NCBI GenBank assembly: GCA_963965975.1
Contig: OZ014414.1
Coordinates: 7,105,501-7,169,500 of the forward strand
DNA from: Xestospongia bergquistia
Lineage: Eukaryota > Porifera > Demospongiae > Haplosclerida > Petrosiidae
DNA length: 64,000 bases
Direction of reading: 5' to 3'
Position numbers and translations under genes: made by a program. Positions 33,911-44,350 of this stretch are shown here, piece by piece. The notes beneath the pieces were generated by a model. That model did no database searches. It was not told where the DNA came from and saw only the letters and a list, made by a program, of their open reading frames with translations. The stretch's first letter is position 1. Every line of letters begins with the position of its first letter.

Positions 33911-35727
33911 TTGTTCTCCCCATAGTGAAAATAAGTTTTGTATACATACATTTGCTATATATGCACGACTATTTATGGTAACTGCATATATGTATGTAAG
34001 AATATGGAATGTTGAGGTTGGTACTATAGAAGACTGTTTGATTTTTTTAATACCAAAATAGATTATATTGTTTTCATTGGAGACATGTGTTAGGAGTATA
34101 CAAACCAGTATATTTCTGTACTTTTGCGCGTTTACTTTTTAAAATAATTTTTAACGAAAAGAGACTCCTACTTGATGATAGCAAGAGTGATTGTATGTAG
34201 GACACAAGTGTTACATCATATTAATCAAGTAGAAGGATTACAACATGTAAATAAGACCACAAAGTAAAACAACAGGAATTCAAAATACAAAAGTCTGCCA
34301 GGTATGCAAGCTTTACATATTTCTTTTATAATCAAATGACTATTCGCAAGTCCATTTTAAATTATAAAAGTCCATTTTAGATTATAAAATGAGTATAAAC
34401 TTGTACTCAGTGGCATTAATTCAAGGATGATGTTAACTTCTGAGAAAGGGGAGGATATATTATTCGAGGGCAGCATAACTTGTGGCTACAATATATGTGA
34501 GGAATTTTGATATTGTCATTCTTTGTTTCAGATGCATCCCTTACATTCATTTTAAAATTTTGTCATGAACTTTGTATATATGGTATGAATATGAACCACA
34601 GAATGCTCACACAAGCAAGATAACATATAGTTTTCTTGCATTATAAAAAAAATCCTTTGGGCCATGTTCTAGAATCTGCTGGCATTACGGAGTGTAGCGG
34701 ATAAAGCTGTCAAATTATATTAAGTGTTACTAAACGAATTCTTAACTTTTGTACATAAAAAATAACTTTATATATATATACTCACTGTTTCTGATGTGAC
34801 CACTCTGCTTTATAGAGGCGTGGCAACGACGTGAGATGGTATAATGAACTTGTTTCACTAACTCAAACTTCTGAACTATCTTCTCTATTGTATGTACAGT
34901 ATTAACTTCTGTAGTAACAACTTTCTATGACTTAAAGAAACTCCCAGAAATGAGTAAACAAAAAAACACTGTTATAACATCAAAAAGCAGTTTTGCATAC
35001 ATATATAATAGTTATGGATATATAGCAACTGTATGTATACAAAACTGAGATGTTTGAGATTTTTTAACAATGGTTTGTTCACAAATTAGGTCACAATGTT
35101 TAGACAGAAGTGGTCTCTTTTTGAAAATGAGGTCACATATGTCAATATCCGATATTCATATTATTTCTCTCATTGGACCATTTTATATTTAATAATAATA
35201 ATTGTATTTTGAGAGATGGACAAAGTGCTATAAGAGTGTGTGTGGTTGGTATTAAAGCTGATGTTACAGTTACTGTGAGTTAGTTAGCTGAAATAGATGG
35301 AATAGTTGCCTTGAAGGGATCTGTTTTTGCACATTACCTTACAAGTGTAGCTGTTAAAGTACTGTTGTTGGTAGTTTAATGTCAGTGATAATAATACCAT
35401 TAGATGTTTATAAGATTGTGTCTAATTCTTTTAAACTGAAAAAAAAGTTCAACTGTCTCTTCAAGCATACAATAATTTTTTTGTAGAATTTAAAAAAAAG
35501 GAAGTGTTCTTGGCAGGTGAATTATAAATATTTCAAACCAAACAGAGATTTGCTATTAAAAGTATCAATGTGCACTTGTTAGCAAACAAACTTAACAAAT
35601 GTCTAATACATGTACAGAATACTAATAGTCACATACTATTGATTAAAGTATAACAAGGACAGGTTTACTTTGCAAGTAAAAGTTAACAGACACTAAATTA
35701 ATCATTTATAAAGTAAACTAAATGTAA
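33911..35727. repeat. 3'-flank modules downstream of T9
   Basis: 33,911-34,215 resembles 48,790-48,990. From 34,216 onward the sequence is repeated in tandem from 37,337. It contains the upstream-exon-like block (about 34,780-34,830), a second-subfamily palindromic element (34,962-35,140) and the plus-strand remnant (35,225-35,520). No intact gene. Confidence 0.55.
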
Positions 35728-37266
35728 TTAGTCTGTTGATTCAAGTGATAGTCCCATTTCTCTTCTGTATTGATCTTCCTGATCCAAATATCTTTCATAA
35801 TGTTCCTCAGCTATTAAATGTATGTTGACTTCATTTTCTCTTACTCTAAACTTGTAACGTTTGGCTAGTATCAGGAATATAATAAGTATTATGAGAATAA
35901 TGACACTCTTTAGTACATGATAGTAAAGACTTTGACAGTGTGTTTCTCCTTGGCAACTAAATGGATATTTTCCACTATTATTAATAACATTACCAAGTTG
36001 AAATGCTGCATTCAATAGACCAATCAAGAACCCCCTCATTTCATGTGGACACTGAGCTATTGTGAACTCTAATAATGTTGGAAAAATGAAAGCAAAAGCA
36101 ATCCCATGCAAAATTTGAGGAACAATAAATGCTTTGTATGAAGTGGTATTTAAACTGTCACTACAAGCCAACATGATAACATAGTATAATGTAGTCAATA
36201 AAGCAAAAATAACTCCTAAACCAACTCTCTTTAGCATGCTAGGAATAAATTTGTAGAAACATGGATATATCAACAAGTGATAGAGAAGAGTAAGAACTAC
36301 AGCTACAGAGAAGTACAATAAATCCTTATTGACACAGCATAAAATGAACTGTGAAGTTTTGTTTGAAAGTAAAAAATTGTACATTATTATTTCTCCAGCA
36401 TAGTTGACGACCACAATAGAAATTAGTAATGGAATTAGCCTTAAAACAGTTTTAACATCCTCTACCTGCTCCTCTGAGAAAGGTCCACCATACTTGTCTT
36501 TACCTAAGTCTAGACGTGAAGGATAGTCTTCCTCCCAGTATGTTAAAGCACTACGATTTCTTGGATATTTGTTTATTCTGGCATAATTAAGTACTTGACT
36601 AATACGTTTGACTGGATTGACAATATGTGGAGTAGTATCAAACCAATGTTTAAAGAGATAGTTAGTTATTAATACTACAGATACAGTGAAACCTGATACG
36701 ACATAAGATATATTAATAAAATGTTCAAACAAACATTGTCCAATTTCAAACAGAAGATAACATAAAGGCGTGCACACTGCATAGCAATAGATAATAGCAC
36801 TTAGTTCATCAACTGATGCTCCTATTACTTGATCAAGAATGAATTGAACCAGATTAGAGTAAAAACAACAACTACCAATCAATTCCAGTATAAAAGCTAT
36901 ACTGAAGGTTATGAAAGAAAGAGTGTCATATTCTGGCAAGTACGACTTAATAATAATTGACAAGCCAGTAATTATCCAAGACATAAATGAGAAATGTACA
37001 CCAACAATGATAGTTTTATATCTACCTGTCTTTACATCAGCAAGTAGACCAAAAAGTGGAAATGATAGGCATATCAGACACAATGCTATACTGTAAAAAT
37101 TGTACTGACTTTGATGATGTTCAACATTGCTGTTGAGGTAGACTGATTCACCAACATATAGTATTGAATTGATATGGAAACTCATAAACACATGCCAGAG
37201 AATGAGAAGTATCACTGATTTAGAACTAATTCTTCGGTTAGAGCAGGTTAGACAAAGTGTCTTCAT
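35728..37266 (-). CDS. T9: POT/PTR2-family (SLC15-like) membrane transporter
   Basis: A complete frame of 512 residues from the ATG at 37,266. The frame is open two codons further to a TTG, which I do not take as the start. It lacks two residues relative to the norm (A-C-S-D-S-L-N-T-T-S-Y). Other private changes: a serine in helix 1 (V-G-E-S-V-Y), I-L-D-Q instead of S-L-D-Q, K-H-W-F-D and A-R-I-N-K in the otherwise nearly invariant central loop, and G-L-L-N-A-A in helix 11. Closest to T7 and T10. It sits in a ~3.1 kb unit (34,216-37,336) that is repeated immediately upstream with T10. No palindromic element lies directly before its ATG. Confidence 0.87.
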   Translation of the reverse strand: MKTLCLTCSNRRISSKSVILLILWHVFMSFHINSILYVGESVYLNSNVEHHQSQYNFYSIALCLICLSFPLFGLLADVKTGRYKTIIVGVHFSFMSWIITGLSIIIKSYLPEYDTLSFITFSIAFILELIGSCCFYSNLVQFILDQVIGASVDELSAIIYCYAVCTPLCYLLFEIGQCLFEHFINISYVVSGFTVSVVLITNYLFKHWFDTTPHIVNPVKRISQVLNYARINKYPRNRSALTYWEEDYPSRLDLGKDKYGGPFSEEQVEDVKTVLRLIPLLISIVVVNYAGEIIMYNFLLSNKTSQFILCCVNKDLLYFSVAVVLTLLYHLLIYPCFYKFIPSMLKRVGLGVIFALLTTLYYVIMLACSDSLNTTSYKAFIVPQILHGIAFAFIFPTLLEFTIAQCPHEMRGFLIGLLNAAFQLGNVINNSGKYPFSCQGETHCQSLYYHVLKSVIILIILIIFLILAKRYKFRVRENEVNIHLIAEEHYERYLDQEDQYRREMGLSLESTD

Positions 37267-38830
37267 CTCCAAACATTCAATAATGGAATTTCAGTGTAAA
37301 TATGAAAATGGAATAACAATGTATGACCTGTATTTCATATTAATCAAGTAGAAGGATTACAACATGTAAATAAGATCACAAAGTAAAACAACAGGAATTC
37401 AAATTACAAAAGTCTGCCAGGTATGCAAGCTTTACATATTTCTTTTATAATCAAATGACTATTCGCAAGTCTATTTTAAATTATAAAAGTCCATTTTAGA
37501 TTATAAAAATTAATTCAAGGGTGACACTAACTTCTGAGAAAGGGGAGGATATATTATTCGAGGGCAGCATAACTTGTGGCTACTATATATGTGAGGAATT
37601 TTGATATTGTCATTCTTTGTTTCAGATGCATCCCTTACATTCATTTTAAAATTTTGTCATGAACTTTGTATATATGGTATGAATATGAACCGCATATGCT
37701 CACACAAGCAAGATAACATATAGTTTTCTTGCATTATAAAAAAAATCCATTGGGCCATGTTCTAGAATCTGCTGGCATTACGGAGTGTAGCGGATAAAGC
37801 TGTCAAATTATATTAAGTGTTACTAAACGAATTCTTAACTTTTGTACATGAAAAATTACTTTATATATATATATATATACTCACTGTTTCTGATGTGACC
37901 ACTCTGCTTTCTAGAGGCGTGACCATTACGTAAGGATGGTATAATAAACTGTTTCACTAACTCAAACATCTAAACTATCTTTTCTATTGTATGTACACTA
38001 TTAACTGCTGTAGTAACAACTTTCTATGACTTAAAGAAACTTCCAGAAATGAGTAAACAATATGTGACTTGAAAAAAAACACTGTTATAACATCAAAAAG
38101 CAGTTTTGCATACATATAGAATAGTTATGCATATATAGCAACTGTATGTATACAAAACTGAGATGTTTGAGATGTTTAACAATGGTTTGTTCACAAATTA
38201 GGTCACAATGTTTAGACAGAAGTGGTCCCTTTTTGCAAATGAGGTCACATATGTCAATATCCGATATTCATATTATTTCTCTCATTGGACCAATTTATAT
38301 TTTAAAATAATAATTGTATTTTGAGAGATGGACCAAGTGCTATAAGAGTGTGTGTGGTTGGTATTAAAGCTGATGTTACAGTTACTGTGAGTTAGTTAGC
38401 TGAAATAGATGGAATAGTTGCCTTGAAGGAATCTGTTTTTGCACATTACCTTACAAGAGTAGCTGTTAAAGTACTGTTGTTGGTAGTTTAGTGTCAGTGA
38501 TAATAATACCATTAGATGTTTATGAGATTGTGTCTAATTCTTTTAAACTGAAAAAAAAGTTCAACTGTCTCTTCAAGCATACAATATTTTTTTTGTAGAA
38601 TTTAAAAGAAAAGGAAGTGTTCTTGGTAGGTGAATTATAAATATTTCGAACCAAACAGAGATTTGCTATTAAAAGTATCAATATGCACTTGTTAGCAAAC
38701 AGACTTAACAAATGTCTAATACATGTACAGAATACTAATAGACACATACTATTGATTAAAGTATAACATGGACAGGTTTACTTTGTAAGTAAAAGTTAAC
38801 AGACACTAAATTAATCAGTTATAAAGTAAA
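37267..38830. repeat. Tandem duplicate of the T9 3'-flank region
   Basis: From 37,337 the sequence repeats 34,216 onward (CATATTAATCAAGTAGAAGG...). It contains a longer (TA)n run at about 37,862-37,878, the upstream-exon-like block with ACTCAC at 37,879-37,884, a second-subfamily palindromic element (38,063-38,252) and the plus-strand remnant (38,335-38,640). Confidence 0.65.
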
Positions 38831-39324
38831 CTAAATGTAATTAATCTGTTGATTCAAGTGATAGTCCCTTCTCTCTTCTGTATTGATCTTTTGAAGCAAA
38901 TATTTTTTATAAGGTTCCTCAGCTATCAAATGTATGTTGACTTCATTTTCTCTTACTCTAAACTTGTAACGTTTGGCTAGTATCAGGAATATAATAAGTA
39001 TTATGAGAATAATGACACTCTTTAGTACATGATAGTAAAGACTCTGACAGTGTATTTCTCCTTGGCAACTAAATGGATATTTTCCACTATTATTAATAAC
39101 ATTACCAAGTTGAAATGCTGCATTCAATAGACCAATCAAGAACCCCCTCATCTCATGTGGACACTGAGCTATTGTGAATTCTACTGATGTTGGAAAAATG
39201 TAAGCAAAAGCAATCCCATGCAAAATTTGAGGAACAATAAATGCTTTGTATGAAGTGGTATTTAAACTGTCACTACAAGCCAACATGATAACATAGTATA
39301 ATGTAGTCAATAAAGCAAAAATAA
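38831..39324 (-). pseudogene. T10: 3' fragment of a transporter copy
   Basis: Keeps the last ~165 codons, from the I-F-A-L-L-T-T-L-Y-Y helix to the tail; the 5' two thirds is missing. The breakpoint at about 39,324 joins coding sequence directly to the middle of a palindromic element. A one-base deletion in the tail shifts the last ~20 codons, replacing E-S-T-D by a Q-Q-I-N-Y-I end. Very close to T9, including the two-codon deletion, so it is a recent duplicate that then lost its 5' part. Confidence 0.85.
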
Positions 39325-39339
39325 GTGAATATGTTATAT

Positions 39340-39485
39340 ACAGTTGTTATATATGTACGACTATTTATGATAACTATATGTATACAAAGGATGTTTTAAC
39401 AGTAGTCCCTTTTCACAAATCATGTCACAAATGTTTTGACAGAAGTGGTTGCTTGTTGTAAATCAGGTTACATATTGTGATAACT
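39340..39485. mobile_element. Half palindromic element at the T10 breakpoint
   Basis: Only the right arm and centre of the 21,944-type element remain (TATACAGTTGTTATATATGT ... GTAAATCAGGTTACA). The left arm was lost in the same deletion that removed the T10 5' end. Confidence 0.6.
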
Positions 39486-40199
39486 GTATAAATTTCATTT
39501 TAAGTTATTATTTCTGTTAGGCCTTTTTTATGTAATTTGCGGTGAAACCTTATAATATATATATATGTGTGTGTGTATATATATAGCTCTGTAATATTTT
39601 TAAACATCCAATAATCTACGGAAATGAATCACGCTGTTTGCTTAATATTTGTGTATCGTATGCGTATATTAAGATGATACGCAGTTTTTGTGATACGCCC
39701 AGTAAATACAACTATGATTCAAGTTATTTATACATGTCTGTAGTTGTTGTCACTGTTTCACCAATGACAGTACATCGTGTGAGATACATTAAATTAATTC
39801 TGACATGATACTGAATGAAAGTAAATTATAGTCAATACGCCTGAAGCTACATTGAAAGATATTAAAGAGGTAGTGTAAGGTACATCATTATTATTTCTTT
39901 GATGATGTTATTCAAATCAGTTAGTCACATTTATTGCAATACCCATTATGAACAATTTAAATGAAATCTGGATATATATTATAAGTGATACTTGGGTAAT
40001 AAAAGAAATAATACAAGAAGTGGCAATTGAATAATCAAAAAGGTGTTAAATGAATGGTGAATGACATACTAAACAAGTGATATATGCTATATGAAAGTGA
40101 GATAAAGACATGATAAATATGAATATGAACCTTGTCATCTGTACAATATAATGTGAAATGTGTTCATTGATATATATTTATTTTGGTTAATGTACTTAC
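39486..40199. repeat. 5'-flank repeat shared with T7, T6 and T11
   Basis: Contains AT/GT microsatellite (39,555-39,585), the GAATCACGCTGTTTG...ACATGATACTGAATG segment and then sequence shared with 30,430-30,789. No gene is seen. Confidence 0.5.
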
Positions 40200-40807
40200 A
40201 ATGAAGATCTTCAAATCCATCATTGCTAAACATAGGAACAGATGGCTCTTCATTAATATCATGAACGACATATTCATCAACTAACACAAGATTGTCCCCA
40301 TATTCCATACTAATCTCTTCATTGTAACAGAATGCCCTATCCTTGTCCATCAAGGCATCCCATTCTTCTCGTGAGGGTTCACCATTATGATAGACTTCTG
40401 CTCCCTGAATTTTTTTTACGCATTTTTTCTTTTTCAAGATTGAGAGTATAGTTACTCTCACAAATTTTCTCTGTGTGACAAGCATACAACAAATTAAAAT
40501 TGTCTTTCTGATGCGTTTACTTACAAGTAAAGCAAGATGTCTGGTGAATGTAGGTAGTTTTTCCTTAGGAGCCTTCATGTATACAACCAATGAAGAGACC
40601 AAATCATGTGTTGAAAACTTTGCATGCTTTTGGCATCGTGCAACACCCAAAATCTGAATAGAAAGAATAAAATTTACTTTGGTCAATAAATATGTCAATA
40701 GTACCCTCCGTCTTTCTTCAGTTTTAAATGTAGAATAAGTTTTATGTAAAAATGCAATGGATTTCTCGTATTTGTGTTCATCTCGTGATTCAGCCTTCAG
40801 TACGTTC
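40200..40807 (-). CDS. Two-exon gene fragment of unknown family, intact copy
   Basis: On the minus strand, exon a spans 40,807-40,525 (283 nt; preceded by a TTAG acceptor). It ends in ACTT|GTAAGT, followed by a 54 bp intron ending in CACACAG, and exon b spans 40,470-40,200 (271 nt), ending before GTAAGTACA. The frame is open across both exons and the intron is phase 0. Exon a begins N-V-L-K-A-E-S-R-D-E-H and includes R-R-R-V-L-L-T-Y-L-L; exon b holds a K-K-K-K basic run, then Y-H-N-G-E-P-S-R-E-E-W-D and V-V-H-D-I-N-E-E. Further exons are not visible within the array, so this is a gene piece or one end of a gene. No membrane segment and no family recognised. Its sister at 30,790 is broken. Confidence 0.5.
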
Positions 40808-41142
40808 CTAACACAGTTCTAAGAGGATAACAGTCAAAATATTACATGAAGTTCATTTTACTGATTTGGAATGTTTGCTGCATGTAGACATTATAGCTTA
40901 ATTATTAGCTTAAAGTGAAATTGTAACATGTACCTCCATTTGGAATTGAACAACATGTATTCATTTAATGTAGCAAAGTTATTTTTGCTGATATAAATTA
41001 TAATGTGAACAAAGATGGTACATTCTCCTCCAAAAAATTCTAAACACCAACATACAGACATATATTATTGGTTAACTACGAAATTAATTTTTAAGTAAAT
41101 GTAAACTGAAACTTAATCATTTATAAACAAAACTAAATGTAA
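40808..41142. repeat. Short spacer with internal deletion relative to T6
   Basis: From about 40,935 it matches 19,510 onward, but the ~620 bp equivalent to 19,635-20,255 is missing, joining AACACCAACATA to CAGACATATATTATTGG. The common transporter 3' flank follows. Confidence 0.55.
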
Positions 41143-42687
41143 TTAGTCTGTTGATTCAAGTGATAGTCCCTTTTCTCTTCTGTATTGATCTTCCTGATCC
41201 AAATATCTTTCATAATGTTCCTCAGCTATCAAATGTATGTTGATTTCCTTTTCTCTCACTCTATACTTGTAACGTTTGGCTAGTATCAGGAATATAATAA
41301 GTATTATGAGAATAATGACACTCTTTTGTACATGATAGTAAAGACTTTGACAGTGTATTTCTCCTTGGCAACTAAATGGATACTTTCCACTAATATTAAT
41401 AAGATCACCAAGTTTAAATGCTGCATACCATAGTCCAATCAAAAACCCCCTCATCTCATGTGGACACTGAGCTATTGTGAATTCTAATGATGTTGGATAA
41501 ATGAAAGCAAAAGCAATCCCATGTAAAATTTGAGGAACAATAAATGCTTTGTATGAAGTGGTATTTATATTAAAACTCTCTCTACAAGCCAACATGATAA
41601 CATAGTATAATGTAGTCAATAAAGCAATAATAAGTCCTAAACCAATTCTCTTGAGCATACTAGGAATAAATTTATAGAAATATGGATATATCAACAAGTG
41701 ATAGAGAAGAATAAGAAATAAAGCTATGAAGAAGTATAATGAATCATTGTTGACAAAACATATAATGAACTGTGAACTTTTGTTTGGAAGTAAATAATCA
41801 CTCGTTATTAATTCTCCTGCACACCTAAAACCCACAATAGAAATTAATAATGGAATTAACCTTAAAACTGTTTTAACATCCTCTACCTGCTCCTCTGAGA
41901 AAGGTCCACCATACTTGTCTTTACCTAAGTCTAGACGTGAAGGATAGTCTTCCTCCCAGTAAGTTAAAGCACTACGATTTCTTGGATATTTGTTTTTTCT
42001 GGCATAATTGAGTACTTGACTAATACGTTTGACTGGATTGACAATATGTGGAGTAGTATCAAGCCAATGTTTAAAGAGATAGTTAGTTATTAATACTACA
42101 GTTACAGTGAAACCTGATAAGACATAAGGTATAATAAAAAAATGTTCAAACAAACACTGTCCAGTTTTAAATATAAGATCAGCTAAGACAAAGCTCACAA
42201 CATCCCAATAGATAATAGTACTTAGTTCATCAGCTGATGCTCCTATTACTTGATCAAGACTGAATTGAATAATATTAGAGTAAAAACAAGAACTACCAAT
42301 CAATCCTAGTATAAAAGATATACCTAAGGCTACTAAAGGAAGAATGTCATATTCTGGTAAGTATGAGTTTATGACAATTGTCAAGCCATTAATTATCCAA
42401 GATAAAAATGAGAAGTGTACACCAACAATGATAGTTTTATATCTACCTGTCTTTACATCAGCAAATAGACCAAAGAGTGGGTATGACAGAAATATAAGAC
42501 AGAATGCTATACTGTAAAAAATATACTGACTTTGATGATGTTCAACATTGATATTGTGGTAGACTGTTTCACCAACATATAGTATCGAATTGATATGGAT
42601 ATCCATCAGGACATGCCAGAGAATGAGAAGTATCACTGATTTAAAACTATTTTTTCTTATAGAGCAAGTTAGATTAAGTTTCTTCAT
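41143..42687 (-). CDS. T11: POT/PTR2-family (SLC15-like) membrane transporter
   Basis: A complete 514-residue frame, ATG at 42,687. Nearly identical to T6, as part of a segmental duplicate that includes both flanks (19,510-24,640 with 40,935-45,430). Differences from T6 include M-K-K-L at the start, G-L-F-A-D in place of G-L-L-A-D next to the G-R-Y-K-T motif, D-I-L-P-L, an I-I-P-Y helix 5 variant, and an N-K-S rather than N-K-T sequon. All other landmarks, including the central loop, are retained. Palindromic element starts 57 bp upstream of the ATG. Likely functional. Confidence 0.88.
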   Translation of the reverse strand: MKKLNLTCSIRKNSFKSVILLILWHVLMDIHINSILYVGETVYHNINVEHHQSQYIFYSIAFCLIFLSYPLFGLFADVKTGRYKTIIVGVHFSFLSWIINGLTIVINSYLPEYDILPLVALGISFILGLIGSSCFYSNIIQFSLDQVIGASADELSTIIYWDVVSFVLADLIFKTGQCLFEHFFIIPYVLSGFTVTVVLITNYLFKHWLDTTPHIVNPVKRISQVLNYARKNKYPRNRSALTYWEEDYPSRLDLGKDKYGGPFSEEQVEDVKTVLRLIPLLISIVGFRCAGELITSDYLLPNKSSQFIICFVNNDSLYFFIALFLILLYHLLIYPYFYKFIPSMLKRIGLGLIIALLTTLYYVIMLACRESFNINTTSYKAFIVPQILHGIAFAFIYPTSLEFTIAQCPHEMRGFLIGLWYAAFKLGDLINISGKYPFSCQGEIHCQSLYYHVQKSVIILIILIIFLILAKRYKYRVREKEINIHLIAEEHYERYLDQEDQYRREKGLSLESTD

Positions 42688-42743
42688 TTCCTAGCAATTA
42701 ATAATGTAATTTCAGTGTAAATATTAAAATGGAATAACAATGA

Positions 42744-42978
42744 ATGACCTGATTTTCAATAAGGGACCACTTCTAGAAAAACATTTGTGATCTGAATTGT
42801 GAAAAGGGACCACTGTTAAAACACCTCAAAAACTTTGTTTATATACAGTTGTTATATATGTACGACTATTTATTATAACTGTATGTATACAAAGGATGTT
42901 TTAACAGCAGTCCCTTTTCACAAATCATGTCACAAATGTTTTGACAGAAGTGGTCGCTTATTGTAAATCAAGTTACAT
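42744..42978. mobile_element. Long palindromic (MITE-like) element 5' of T11
   Basis: Matches the T6-proximal element almost base for base. The arms run from TGACCTGATTTTCAATAAGG to TTGTAAATCAAGTTACA, with the GTTAAAACA and TATATACAGTTG blocks mirrored around the centre. Confidence 0.7.
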
Positions 42979-43056
42979 ATTGTGATAAATGTATAAATAT
43001 TCATTTCGAGTTATTATTTCTGTTAGGCCTTTTTTTATTTAATTTCCGGTGAAACC

Positions 43057-43061
<5 letters not shown>

Positions 43062-43114
<53 letters not shown>
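43062..43114. repeat. (TA)n microsatellite
   Basis: An uninterrupted AT dinucleotide run of about 52 bp. The equivalent position is short or absent in the T6, T7 and T10 upstream copies, so it expanded after duplication. Confidence 0.95.
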
Positions 43115-43117
<3 letters not shown>

Positions 43118-43436
43118 CTCTGTAGTATTTTTACACAGCCAATATTCTACGGAAATGAATCACGCTGTTTGATTAACATTTGTGTATTGTATGCGTATAT
43201 TAAGATGATACGTAGTTTTTGTGATAAGCCCTGTAAATACAACCATGATTCAAGTTATTTATACATGTCTGTAGTTGTTGTCGCTGCTTCACCAATGACA
43301 GCACATCATGTGAGATACATTAAATTAATTCTGACATGATACTGAATGAAAGTAAATTATAGTCAATACGCCTGAAGCTACATTGAATGATATTAAAGAG
43401 GTAGTGTAAGGTACATCATTATTATTTCTATTTGCT

Positions 43437-44350
43437 TTATATTAAAATGGTAAGTTCCAATGGAACAACCTATGTTAAAGGGTCTCTTTAAGGGTAAAAG
43501 TAATAACATGTCAGCGTTACTATGCTGGCTGGTGGAACGATATGGTACATCATAATTATATGCCACAACAAAGTGGCCAATCTCTGGAGCCTAGCATCTG
43601 CTGCTAAAGAGAGTATCCTCTTTTTGGGACTGAATTTGGAGGTTAGTGGTTTGTGATAAGTTATAATTGTAAAATGCTATGATTGTAAGAACTTGCAAAA
43701 GTTTTTGAGGCCAAAAATAAAGGATAAAGATTCCGTGTCTAGTTGGGAATAGTTACCTTCACTTGATGATAATGTACAGGAAACAAAAGCAATAGGTTTT
43801 TCAATCCATTAGGCATGATATGTGAAATGACAGTACCAACATCATAGTTTGATGCATCACCTGCTAAAATAATTGACAGGTCTGGGTTGAAGTGAACTAA
43901 AACATCATGCAGAAGACCACATTCATAAGACCACTTTCATTTAACATTACATAAAAGTTGATTAAGAGGTTGGAGCACTGAGGCAAAATCACAAACAAAT
44001 TTAGTGTAGTAATTGAGGAAGGATTGTAACTTACTAAAACTCCTAGGTGAAGGAGCATTAACAATAGCATCGAACTTACTGTTTGATGTGTGGATTCCCA
44101 AAGAATCTACCCAATGTCCTAGGTATTTCACTTACATTGAGAAATTCGTATTTTCTGCTCTCCACCCAAACTCCATACAATTGTTACTGAAGTGACACTT
44201 CAAGATTCTTCAAATGAGCCTCTTGAGTTGCTCTAGTGATTAAAATATCATCAATGTAATATAGAACATTTGGTATACCCTCAAGGATAAAGTCTAAGTT
44301 ATTTGAAGCAAGATGGGAGATGTTATTCAAAAAAAGACACCTGAGTACCT
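43437..44350 (-). mobile_element. Gypsy-type RT/RNase H fragment, sister of 22,590-23,530
   Basis: Same boundaries and breaks as the T6-linked copy: Y-Y-I-D-D-I-L near 44,250, Y-L-G-H-W-V-D and N-Y-Y-T-K-F-V at 43,937-44,131, and RNase H (D-A-S-N-Y-D-V-G-T-V) near 43,850. The 43,915-43,930 region lost a short segment present in the sister. It was duplicated with T6/T11 rather than inserted independently. Confidence 0.75.

Noticed and set aside
43049..43339. Plus-strand frame beginning with a long I-Y repeat
   Set aside because: Generated by the (TA)n microsatellite running into duplicated flank; no coding evidence.
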